From the NCBI GenBank assembly GCA_037903355.1, contig JBAJFE010000011.1:2675001-2739000 (forward strand): DNA of 64,000 bases. The letters run 5' to 3'. Under the pieces are notes generated by a model that saw only the letters and a program-made list of their open reading frames with translations, did no database searches and was not told the origin of the DNA. The position numbers and the translations under genes were made by a program. The DNA comes from Trichuris trichiura. Taxonomy: Eukaryota; Nematoda; Enoplea; Trichinellida; Trichuridae. Numbering within the stretch: the stretch's first letter is position 1; every line of letters begins with the position of its first letter. This document shows positions 1 through 10,707 of the stretch, in pieces.

Positions 1-632
1 AAATTTTGCTTCTAAGGTCGCGTGATGGTTGTGTCTGCCTAATGGAAGTAACAAAAAAAATGTTTAGCGATTGCAAATTCTTTTAGCCAATATCCTGCCG
101 GTAGCATATGCTCAAAAAAGTTCATTGGATCGCCTCGCTGTAAAGCTACGACAATAATAATTACAAGTCCAAAAATGGTGAGCAGGTATTATCAGCACCT
201 GAAAATCACTTTCTCCGGGAGCGACATGCGGTTGGTCATTGCATAGTTGCTTCAGTCTGCGAATAGCAGCTGCAATTTAGAGTGCAGCTCAATTGAGAAC
301 ACCTTAAACAGGTAAGCCTAATTGATTTTGGTGCCTTCCACGTTCAAATTTTATCCCGACAATCCATTGGTCGCTTGACAAGGTTTTGTAAGGATAAGTT
401 CTATCATTGCGTTATGGTACACTAATCAACAGGAATTTAGCAACATTAATTTTCAAAGCTGACTTTTTGACGCTTAAGAACAATACAACAAAAAGAGACA
501 GCATACCATCTTATGTGGTCTTCGGAATGGTGATGAAATGAAGTTTAGCATATTAGTATGCAGCTCGTTTTCAACTCTTAATCAGATCGAGAAGATAGCT
601 AAGCAAATAATAACTTTCGTAAAATTCCTTAG
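1..632. other. No gene seen; upstream of first gene
   Basis: AT-rich sequence with no ORF that carries recognisable protein features and no RNA gene that I can see. The last bases before position 633 form a pyrimidine-AG run (ttccttag) ending exactly at the ATG of the next gene. That could be a splice acceptor, either from an upstream non-coding exon or for a trans-spliced leader. Confidence 0.5.
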
Positions 633-2506
633 ATGGAAGAAGGAGAAATTGTTGACGACGACAGCGACTACTTCAACCTGTCCGACGAAATTGAGGAACG
701 AACCAATGATGCGAAGCAGAGTGGTATTTCCCTCGTTCAATCGGCTCAAATAGCGAACGAGTGGTTTCAAAAGGCATTTGCACATCTTAGCACTTAATCC
801 ATGCAAATTTCGACAACTGATTCCCGTTGCAGGAGTGCAAAAGGCTTGCCGCCCAAGTTAAACTCGCGGTCTGTAGTCAAGACATCTTATGGTACGACTG
901 TATGAAGTCATTTGAAAAGAAACAAAACTACAGGGATGATGGCAAAAGTCGTCAAGTAGCAGATAACGCGAATATGTTACTACAACAGCGGTGAACTTAT
1001 TCAAAATATTTACAGACGGACAGCTTAATGGTCGCTTTAAAGCCCACCTCCTTAAACAACTTACAGCCTGAGGAAAGAGAGGAATACATGATTCGTTATT
1101 GGATGCAGAGAGTATCCAAAACATACGGAGACTTATCGGAAGCCAATGCCGAATTGCAAAGTGAAATAAATTCAACCAACGAGCAATTGCCCTTATCCAA
1201 AAGCATAGCTGCCCAATCGATTGACGAAGCGTTGGATGAGTCGGTGGAAAAGTTGTTTTGTACAATTAACAAATACTGGAGCAATTGTAGGTAAGTAAGC
1301 GTATATTATTCCTACCGACAGCATAGGCGTCAGCCGCTTCTCTTTAGTGGCGACGCATTGGAACAGCAGAACGAGACAGAATCAAAAAGGTACGTATAAA
1401 CATATTGTCTCCAAAGAAAATTCATTTCTTAATGCTGAAATCACTGTCAGCAACATGATGACCAAATGGATAACTGGCAGCTGCGATGCTCCAAATCAGT
1501 CAAAGCGCGAAAATGTGTACCGTATTCGTGAGGTAATAAATTTGTGAGTTGGGAATGAGAAACTTCAGTCTATGCTTGAAGAAACCGTTGGAACAAATGA
1601 CGCGACCTAAAGGCATTGTGATTCAAGTAAAAAAAAACTTTTGAAAGTCAACTAACAATGCAGGCAGCGTTTTAGCGACCGCTGACACAATGGAATGCAG
1701 GAACCATCAACGCTGAATTATCTTTCTTTAAAAGAAGACGCACATTTCGCGGGAAATCAAAATCCGCTAAAGGAGAACCATTTTCATATGACTTTAGGTA
1801 AGAGGCAAAGTGCTTAGCGCGCGTACACCTATTTTATGCTGGTATTTCAGTCCCTATAATGCGTCAAGGAAGAAAGTTATTGGACCAAACAATATGGGAA
1901 ATGCACAGAAGCCAATGTTGGCCAAAACTGAAACCCGCCCAACTCCTGTAAAAGGTTCGGATTGTTTCCTTACGTCAAATACCGACTGTCAGTGACTGTG
2001 AAAGAACCCCTATCAATAAGATGAACTTTGAAATGATTGCAGGCATTGAACAAGCGTCAAGACAATTCCAACCAATCGCTAGTAATGTTGGAATGAATGG
2101 GAAAGCGGATTTGTTCCATCAAATGGGAAGAGGAGGAATAGTTGCAAATTCAGCGTCGCCTTACAATTTCAACGCGCCGACAAAAAGTCCAAATATGGCC
2201 ACGATAAACCGCCCTGTGGCTTCCAACAATTTGTACCCAAATTGGATTCCTCAAAACCAATGGACGGCAGTGCCGCCTCGGTTGCCGACCTTATGGAATC
2301 CTGTAACAACTAATCAGCCATCAATGAATTTACGGCCAATGGCTCAGCAGGCGAATTTTTGCGACGTCATGCAGACAGCTCAGCGAATGGTTCGATGCGA
2401 TGCTTATTATATGTGGCATAATCAGTGGCCTGCTTTTCCGCCCGGTCAAATACCGCAGCAAAGATTTTTATATCCACCGCCTAACTATCCCCCGTGGCAC
2501 CCTTAG
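633..2506 (+). CDS. Unrecognised multi-exon protein, acidic N-terminus, Asn/Pro-rich C-terminus
   Basis: I do not recognise this gene. The proposed start at 633 opens with MEEGEIVDDDSDYFNLSDEI, an acidic segment. Exons that can be supported: 633 to about 770; about 834-954 with a Lys-rich segment (FEKKQNYRDDGKSRQ) ending at a gtagca donor; about 1014-1290, containing PEEREEYMIRYWMQRVSKTY and a helical region, closed by a gtaagt donor; about 1348-1390; about 1711-1798, flanked by cag and gtaaga; about 1850-1943; and a last exon from about 1992 to the stop at 2506. The last exon is low-complexity, rich in Asn, Pro, Gln, Met and Trp, and ends in PPPNYPPWHP. Such a tail is common in RNA-granule and mRNA-binding scaffolds, but no domain proves that role. 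The borders of the first two exons are the weakest part of the model. Confidence 0.5.
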
Positions 2507-5007
2507 AAAAGCTAGGTTTCATCAATGCAACTTATGATCTCGTCATTTATTGTTGCTCAACGAATTACCCGGCAAAACCAATTCCCTATCCGCGCGAACA
2601 GCAATTATAAGTGTGATTGACCATGCGCATTGTTTCATACTGGAATTGCTCAAATAATCACTTTACAAAGTGACAATACTCTGGTGCAAGTTTGACGTTT
2701 ACTAAAGCTAGACGACTGAAACCGATGGCCTTTTCGCTTTTTGCCACTGTACGATAAACAACTACTCAGCTGGGATAACATAACGACCAGCCCTACCCCT
2801 TTAAGTTGGCTGAATTTTCACAGGTTGGTTGGCCCACAAGTATTCAATAGAAGGCTGAACTTTATATGCTAACTACTTGTGCTGTGAAATACACTGTTAC
2901 CTTGCTTTCCACAGCCTAAACAATACTGTGCGCTTTCTACACTATCAGACCGAAAATACACGCTTAATGTTCTACACCTTCCCTTGGGTTGCTTCTTCGC
3001 TACGTCGGCGACTTGACTTTCCTTATATCTTAGCTTAAGCTTTGGCGGCATACAACACCCGGCAAGGTTACAGGAAAAAGTGAGCACTTTAGTTGTGGAA
3101 CATTTCCTGGCATCGTGTTCCGCGCTAGCTTAAGCCTAAGCCAAGATATAAGGACAGCGAAGCCACAACGTGGCGAGAAAACAGCATGCTTTGTCACGCA
3201 GATGTCGCCACTGGAGGTTTGCAGCATTGTAGGCGGCAGGACCGCAGAGTATACAATCCCCAGATGCGGTTCACACTTCTTCTAGTTTTAATTCAGCATC
3301 CTATGCTATGCTAACATTTCAAAAATTGCCTGCAGCAAATCTATATGTATTTACGAATGTTTCAAAAATAAGAAGCAGACCACAGTTGACTTTTTTCAGA
3401 AAGAACAATAAAAACACGAAGACTATTGAACCTAATTATTTTTTTTATCATACTGTACGCATGACTATGCATGACATTCTCCAGGAAGAACAGAAAAGTA
3501 CAGTAAACTCAGTTGCTTACGTTCACTACCTGCCTATGTCGACCAGTTTGTTACGGTCCGGTCCTTTCAGTGGCCAAATTAAAGATGTTTTAATGTATAC
3601 ATAAAAGGACCGTTATCTAGGCTACAACTGCCAGTAGGACGTTCGGATAACGAAAGCCAAACTGAATTGCAGGTATGATGCCTACCGTCACGCATGTGTT
3701 TGAAATATTTAAAAAGTAGAGATTCTGCAACGGGTTCTCGTGTGTTTTCTCTGTACCAACTTTTTTTGGTGGAAAAGCGGTAAGTAATCTCGAAAACTCA
3801 AATGGACAAACACAGGAAAGCTCAGTCTTAAGTACCTGACTTGACAAAAGGCACTGCAATTCAACTACGTAACGACCTAGCGATGTTGAAGCGTCAAATT
3901 TACTAAGAAGATGATTAAGCCCAATTTCGGAATTGGGATTCCTTTGTAAGCTAACAAAAGCGTAAAGAAAAGGAAAGCAACGAAGGTTGTGCAGAGAGAT
4001 GGAAGTATAGGACGATTTACTCCGTTCTTTATATTTGTATTACTACATTCATGTTTCGTTCTTGCCTTTCACAAATCCCGCAATCATCCTCTTTAAATAA
4101 AAAATTAAGGACAAAGTGGCAGCCCCTTTAAAATATCATATTTTACCTTGTTATGACTACCCTCTTCTGAAGCTACGCGCCATTCGCTGCGATTCAAGAG
4201 CATTTTTTGGATTGAAAAATGTTTCAGACTCGTCAGCTACAGTAAGCGCAATAGCCTAAAGGCGAATACGCGTAACGGATACTTTCAAACAAATCTGTCT
4301 TTCCAATCTCATTCTAAGTGGTTTGGAAAAATAAATACTACGATTTCTGAGAGATAAAATTTGTAAGAAATGGCCAGTGTTGCGCTGTTGGACTGACAAG
4401 TAATAGAGATAAGATGTAAAGCTTAAATATGTTTCATCCAAGATAGGACAGTCGCATTGGTGGAATATTCACTCTGCTACAATAAATGGAGCTTTCGGAG
4501 CAACACTTATTCCGTCCTCAACGTGAAAGTGTCTTAGAGCTTTTGCTACAGTACTAAAAATCAAATCGTTTTGATTTTCAGGTTGACGACAGAACAAGTA
4601 GTGCTCCGAAGGCTCTGCTGCCGTCCCCTTTCGTCAATGTGAATAGATAAACTTGAGAATGACTTACCAGTTTAGGAGAAGCGGCAACAAGCATGCCATT
4701 CTAGCGGCATTCGAACTCTTCGTCAATTCTTCGGAGCGCAGCTGCACGTGCAACCTATAAAAACTTGTTTTTAGTTACTACGTGACAAAAGCGTCACTTT
4801 TCCGTGCAACCGCGAAGACATCCATACGCTAAAGTACGACAGCAACAACTCTGCTGATCTGTTGAACAAACTACTCGAAAATCATCGCTGCTAACAGTTT
4901 ATTAACAATGCATTTACGCAAGGCGATGCGAAGAAAAAAGAAACGATCGATCCACTGTTCAAGACGACGATTTCGTGTACAACATAACCGGCCGGCAAAA
5001 ACCTAAA
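2507..5007. other. Intergenic, no confident gene
   Basis: About 2.5 kb between convergent genes. ORFs here (for example 3308-3604 on plus and 2869-3227 on minus) lack domains, cluster around an inverted repeat and have no convincing splice context. Apart from the imperfect inverted repeat near 3.0-3.2 kb, I see nothing interpretable. Confidence 0.5.
2985..3190. repeat. Imperfect inverted repeat, possible small MITE or hairpin
   Basis: The left arm contains ccttatatcttagcttaagc near 3020-3040. The right arm contains agcttaagcctaagccaag followed by atataagga near 3126-3152, which is its imperfect reverse complement. Flanking cttcgctacgtcggcga (left) and gcgaagccacaacgtggcga (right) extend the symmetry. 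The loop is about 85 nt. No target duplication was identified. Confidence 0.45.
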
Positions 5008-6803
5008 TTAGCATATTAACAACAAACTATCAAGTGTTAAAATGCAACCTTTCGACGAATGCTCTGGAATGCCAACAGTGGTGCCGGAAACGAAACCAAC
5101 CTCTTCGCTTTTAAGGTATTGATCGAAATGGTCGGGATGGAAAGATATTTTGTTGTAGTTTTCCAACATTTCAGGCTGAAAAAATAAAAGCGCAACGTCG
5201 GACAAAGCCTTTAAGGAAAAACGCTTACGCATATAGCTTTGCGCTTCTTGTACGAACTAAACGGTTGAGGTTCCAGCAGGAAACGGCCGCCGGGTTTCAA
5301 ATTGCGATAAACACGCTTGAAAAAGCGCTTTAGCCCATCGTCGCCCCAGTTCAAGTGCACCCATTTTGTTATGCTGAACGCAATGATTGTATCGTACTCG
5401 GGCCGCACCTGGTCCAAGAACACGTCCGATTCTAACACGTAGTTCGACTGCTGAAAACGTAAACCGGATGGGACGCAACGGTTGAAAAGTAACTTTTACC
5501 TTGAACGATAAATTGTTCGGGAAAGGAGCATCCTGGTCAGGCCTGGCGGGAATAGGGGGCGCTACGATCGGTCCATATTCTTCTACAAACGACGGTGGAA
5601 ACTTTAGTTTCAATCTTTCCAATTCGGCATAATGCAATCGCATACGAAGATTCTTTCTTGCCAGATAGACTAGATACGGATCGATGTCGATGCCGACAAT
5701 GTGACGAGGTGAGAATTCTTGCGCTATTGCAATAGTCAGCAGGCCAACATTGCACCCTATGTCTAGTACGCGGCAGCCTTGAAACCATTCGGCTTGCAGA
5801 AGATGCATACGAGGATCCGACAAGGCAACTTGTCCCGTACGTTTACCATAATAGCGCGAGTAGTTACCGTATCGAAACTTTTTTTGCTTCCCCTTTCTAC
5901 TGGGTGCAGCTGAATCGCCTTCGGGTCGCTTGTGACCAAGGTGCGGCCTTTTGCGCAAGTCGTGCGACTCAGCTTGGCTCTTACTTGAAGATTCGCCCGT
6001 TTCAACATACTTTCGTTTTTCTATGCACACTGGCGAAACAATTGGATCGACAGGAGGCTGCGCAGGTCTTGGTGAAATTACGTAACGAGATTTTTTAGCC
6101 TGCGGCAATTCAGAATCGGACAAAGCACCTTTCTTAAGCACAGAGGAAGCTTTATCCGCCTAACAAACAAAATCTTACGATGGAAAAGCAGAAGACGCAA
6201 TCTTCTTACTAATTCAATTGACTCCAAGTCGTCTGCCTTTACGCTGGTATGCCGCTTTCGTTTTCGCGTTCTTCTGTGGCTTGCGCTCGATTCAGCATCG
6301 TCAAACCGCAAGTTAAGTGGATCTTTTGGATTTCTTGGTATAACAATATCAACTTCCTCATCCGCAGATTTCGTTTCCAAAACTGGAGAGTCCTAGGAAC
6401 ATTGCGGATAACGGTATAACAAAAATTCTGAGCGTGCGCATGGGGCAAATGAAACGTAAATACCGCATGCCGGGTAAAAACCAGAAAGACGAAAGTTTTT
6501 TACTAAAACTAGACTTGCCTGCTAATCACTTACCTGCTCAATGACAGTATCCGCCGGAAGCCCGCTCAAATTGAGCGGATCGTTTATATTTCCGCCAAGA
6601 AGAAACTTGCTGGGCAATTGAATGCGCTTCGCTTGGCGAGCCGACTGCGTATTTGTCGCTAAACGCTTACGCGAACCGGTAATGCTCATTGCTGCCGGGT
6701 CCATTCCGTTATGGTTGACTCCAGAGCTTGTGCGCGCTCTATGACTAAACGTTCTTGGGCGTTGTCGACTTGCCGCTTCTTCCGGCTTCTCTTCACTTTT
6801 CAT
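5008..6803 (-). CDS. MEPCE: 7SK snRNA methylphosphate capping enzyme (MEPCE/BCDIN3 family)
   Basis: Predicted SAM-dependent methyltransferase that adds a methyl group to the 5' gamma-phosphate of 7SK-type snRNA and helps hold P-TEFb in its inactive RNP in the nucleus. Five exons fit a continuous 500-residue frame: 6534-6803, 6210-6392, 5500-6159, 5229-5450 and 5008-5175, with introns of 49-141 nt. Residues 1-240 are basic and low-complexity and hold two DPLNL motifs, also found in animal MEPCE. From about residue 245 the conserved core begins: [16 protein letters not shown] motif [10 protein letters not shown] (about 282-290), [11 protein letters not shown], then [19 protein letters not shown] and [17 protein letters not shown], and a C-terminal [11 protein letters not shown] segment. 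These are family hallmarks. The ATG at 6803 follows an acceptor-like ttttcaag. The gene is divergent from ATG16, with about 520 bp between starts. Confidence 0.93.
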
Positions 6804-7324
6804 AATCGCTTGAAAATTGACCGCGTAGTTGAAAATACACAAAGTCGGAAATTCCCCGCTACCGTAACTCTTTTTGCTATATGCAGGCTACGGTTTACTG
6901 TGCGGCGAAAAGGAAATGTATTTGCAAAGTACTTCAATTTTTACGAGCTCCGAAAAGACTTAGCCCAATATGCATATGAGCATAACGACAATTCGAAATT
7001 GCTCGACCTGTCTCCATTTTACCGCTTTTCCTGTAACCAAAGTTCCAGCGAACAAGATTAGAAAAAACGCCAGTCACTTCCAGCTATCATGTTTCTGTCC
7101 TGCTTCCCTAACGATTGTTGTATTTTCTCTCAAGCCAACAGCGTTATTGTGTAAAGCGCGGTAAAAATTGCCTTATTGTACCTGCGCGTTATTATACTGT
7201 AGGTAGTTTTACAATGCTTTTCCGAGGCGTAGTTGATTACTTATTTGACTTTGGTATTAGTCTGTCCAAGATGACTTCGTCCACTTAATTTTGTTGCTAC
7301 TTCCGGAGCTTTGCAAACGTCGCA
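6804..7324. promoter_or_regulatory. Divergent intergenic region between MEPCE and ATG16
   Basis: This 521-bp gap separates the start codons of two oppositely transcribed conserved genes, so it must hold promoter sequence for both. It is AT-rich and I see no clear TATA box or conserved motif. Short ORFs in it (6711-7061, 6970-7164) have no protein-like features. The promoter role is inferred from gene orientation only. Confidence 0.4.
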
Positions 7325-9709
7325 ATGACCTATCGGGATATTGTATACGACCAGCTGCGGACGAGAAATCGACAAATCGATGCCGCCTACGAAGAAATCA
7401 TGGACTCGTGTAAGTCTTTTCGCTGCTACGACTAGCTTGTCTTATTTTGAATTTCGCAGACGCGGAATTGTTGGATTGCGTAATCTACATGAGATCGCAC
7501 CTTAAAAGGGCGGAAGTTGCTGACAAACCAACTTGTTCCGGAAGCGATGCGGAACGTGAAAAGGAGCGCCTGGTTGAAGCCCAGTTGCTTGAGTTGCAAC
7601 AGGAAAGAGCGGAATTGTATAAAAGGAAAGGTGAGGTAGGTTTCCTCGTTTTTCTGTCACTGCTTTGACTTGAGCAATCGTTCAGACGGCTGAGGCAATG
7701 CTGGAGCTCAATAAGAAGTTCGAAAACATGGAAAAGGAACGTTGGGAGCTGCTCAAACAGTAAGTAACTGCATAGCTAGTAGAAGGTTAAAGCCGAACTT
7801 CACTTTAAATATATTAATAATACGTTACCTGGAGTACGTGGGGGGAAATTCGTGATTTTGGTACTTTAATAGTACAGTAAACAGCCTTATTTCTTTGAAC
7901 CAAGACGCGTAGATGTTCTTTTGACGTATCGTAATTAAGATTAGTTTGCCCATTTCAGGTTGGAATCAACTCAGTCTAAACTTGTCGCTTTGGAAAACGA
8001 CAATCGACGCTTGAAGGAAAACTTGGAAGAGTTGGATCGTTTGAATCAGGTGCGCGATCAAACGTTCGCTTGTTTACCACTTGCAAGCAGAGCTGACTTT
8101 TTTTTAGTGCCTGAAAGACGAGAATTTCGTTCTGCAAAGCACTTCCAACGTTCTCGAAGAGAACAACCGAAAATTAACGGTCGAAAATGCTCAGCTGCTT
8201 GAACGATGGAAGTCGTTGAACCAGCGGGAAGCCGATCTTTTAAATCTTCAAAACGATTTGCAAATCGAGTATATTTCCATCGTTTGTTCATTTTTGAATA
8301 CCGCCGCCGTTATCTTTCGCAGAATACAAAGTCTGAGGGTGCAAAGACAATTGGCCGATGCAGCCAAGCCTTTTTTGGACTTGGAAATTGGGCAAGAAAT
8401 GTAATCCCGCCAATTTCCCCTACGAATAGTATTTCGTGCTTCCATTAAGACTTCCCGTAGCAACCGTACCACAGTCGTGCCATGGTGCAACTCTTCCCAA
8501 ATTTCGAAAAGCTCATTTCGTAATAACCACTTGTTGCAGGTTGTACAATTCAAATTCTTTTCCTTTCCAGGAAGCTCACGATAGCGAAGTTCTGGCTCTG
8601 GCTTGGGCGCACAGTCGTGATCTGCTGGCAACCGGCGGAGCTGATCGTCGTTTGAAATTATGGGAAATATCCGATGGTTTGGCGCGGTTATTTTGCCATC
8701 ATTCAATAGCTAAAACATCAGTGCAATAGGTAGACAGAACCGCGCCGAAAGTTTGACCGGTTGTAATCAAGCAATAACATGCATTGACTTGTCCATTGAT
8801 GATACGTTGGTGCTTGCCGGAAGCAACGATTTCGCCATCCGTATTTGGGGTGTTAGCGACAACCGACTGCGCCACACGCTGACAGGTCATAGCGGCAAAG
8901 TTTTATGCGCCAAATTCACTGGTCAACAAGACATGGTAGTGTCGGGCTCGAATGATCGAACTTTAAAAATTTGGAACCTTCAGCGAAGGGCATGTGAGTA
9001 GCCAATGGTTGGCATTGTTTTTGTTGGCTCAGATCCAAGAGCTGCAGGTTCGAAAACACTGTTTCCCGCCTCCAGTTGCAACGACCTAACATTGATTGGC
9101 GGTTCGGCAGTGACAATCGTCAGTGGTCACTTCGACAAGAAATTACGCTTTTGGGACTACAGGTGCGACACTGTAATCAAGGAAATTGAACTGCCCGCAA
9201 GACTAACCTCTCTTGACTTGTCCTTCGGTATATATATTCGCTTCCACGTTAACAATGCGTAAGGACATTTTCTGCAGACGAACAAAGCCTGCTATGCGCG
9301 GTTAGGGACGACACCTTGCATTGCGTCGATCTGCGGCAAAACCGAATTGTGAAAACATACGCGTAGGCAAACGACAGTACGCAACGAGCCTGAGTTCTAT
9401 TTTTTTTTCCAGCGATGAAAATTTCAAAATTGGCTACGACTTCGCCAGAGCTCGATTCAGTCCGGACGATCGATACTGCGTCTGCGGCTCGGCTGACGGT
9501 TCTGTTTACTTTTGGGAGATCCAATCGGGAAAGCTGGTTCAGACATTGTCCGATACGCAAGGGTAAGCATGCGCACTTCAGCATATGCTATTATTTATGC
9601 GTCTTTTTTAAACAGCGGAGGCTCCTGCATAACGGCGTCGTCTTGGAATGCTCAAGGCACCATTGTAGCTACCTGCGATAGGCATAAATGCGTTTCCTTA
9701 TGGTTGTAA
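7325..9709 (+). CDS. ATG16: Autophagy-related protein 16 (ATG16, coiled coil plus WD40)
   Basis: ATG16 scaffolds the ATG12-ATG5 conjugate and sets where LC3/Atg8 is lipidated on autophagic membranes. Exon 1 (7325-7409) encodes an ATG5-binding-like helix, MTYRDIVYDQLRTRNRQ. It splices to YAELLDCVIYM, and further exons (about 7460-7635, 7685-7760, 7970-8050, 8108-8270 and 8320-8400) give a long coiled coil with LENDNRRLKENLEEL and LERWKSLNQREADLLN. A match to the end of the ATG16 coiled coil, QRQLADAAKP, follows. From 8571 come WD repeats: HDSEVLALAWAHSRDLLATG, then GSNDFAIRIWGVSDNRLRHT, LTGHSGKVLCAKF, PASSCNDL and VSGHFDKKLRFWDYR, all typical of ATG16L. The protein ends CVSLWL at 9709. The linker between coiled coil and WD40 looks much shorter than in vertebrates. 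XRCC2 follows on the same strand. Confidence 0.95.
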
Positions 9710-9830
9710 CAATCTGCAATAAAAGACTGTTACATCAGTTGCGTCGAGAAGCTTTACCAATTGCCTTTGTGCAGCTACCTTCGTTTGGTAGGCGATATTT
9801 TACGCATACGTTACTTGTAGGTGCGACAGA

Positions 9831-10641
9831 ATGATCAGAAGGTACCGTACGGAAACTGCCGTCCAAGTAAGCCAATCAAATCTTGCCAATAGTCGACGCT
9901 ATGAGTAAGCTTGTTTAGCTTTTCTCTCGCTTTAGCAATAAGCCATCCCTGAATGTACGTCTGGGTGGCCTATTGGAAGAGGCGTTAGCACCCAAGCAGA
10001 TACTAGAAATCAATGGTGAAACAGTATCGGGTAGATCGTTGCTACTCTTAGACATAATAGCTTCCTGCATAATGAATAGCGAAGAGGGTGGCTTGGCTAA
10101 AGGAGTATTGTTCATCGACTGTGCTCAACATTTCAGCCTTGAAACTTTGGCTATCACCATTGACTGTCGCTTAAATGATCATGACGAATTTAAATTGAAA
10201 ACAGCGCTCAGTCGGTTTCACTACATACGCTGCAACAGCGCCGATGATCTTATGCATTCATTCGATCTAATTGATGACATTCTTCAGCGTACGCCCAATC
10301 TGTTCTCTTTGCTTATTGTTGACGACGTCTCCTATTATTGGTGGGAAAACGTGGCCAACATTTATTCTTGCCAAAGGCGTTTGGCTCGTCGCTTTTTGCA
10401 AGCAGTAACGGAGCACAGCTTGGTTGGCGTCTTCACCAGACATTTGGTGCCACGAAGGCCCATCTACGGCGAACAGACGGGAAGAATTTGCGCTTTGTTC
10501 GATTCAAGTTGGAGCCTCGTGCAAAGGAAGCGCTTGCACGTGCAGCGACTTCAGCTCAACCGCTTTAGTTGTACATGCGAAAACCGAATTGTATACTTTC
10601 GGACCACCGATCGAGGCGTCGTCTATCACAACGAAGAGTAG
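9831..10641 (+). CDS. XRCC2: XRCC2-like RAD51 paralogue, altered Walker A
   Basis: RecA/RAD51-family protein expected in homologous-recombination repair (the BCDX2 complex in vertebrates). The main exon starts at 9936 after cgctttag and runs to the stop at 10641. Family features in order: EEALAPKQILEINGE, then SGRSLLLLDIIASCIM at the Walker A position, EEGGLAKGVLFIDCAQHFSL (matching the EGGLE..VLFIDTD..F block of XRCC2), and NLFSLLIVDDVSYYWW, a Walker B-like strand with the aromatic run seen in XRCC2. The Walker A loop reads G-E-T-V-S-G-R-S, so the catalytic Lys is Arg; vertebrate XRCC2 keeps GKT but is reported to tolerate Walker A mutation. The N-terminus is uncertain: an 11-nt first exon at 9831-9841 (ATG ATC AGA AG) with a gtaccg donor keeps the frame. 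The gene lies 121 bp after ATG16 and ends 66 bp before a convergent gene. Confidence 0.8.
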
Positions 10642-10707
10642 CGCATTTTTTTCCTTTTTATAATTGGTAAAAAATGAACCGACGCCGTCACATAAGGCAG
10701 TGTTGGT

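Noticed and set aside
6160..6209. Frame of exon 2 of MEPCE reading on into the intron ([11 protein letters not shown])
   Set aside because: A gtaaga donor after LESIEL and the tgttag acceptor give a 50-nt intron and one continuous 500-residue frame, which fits the family better.
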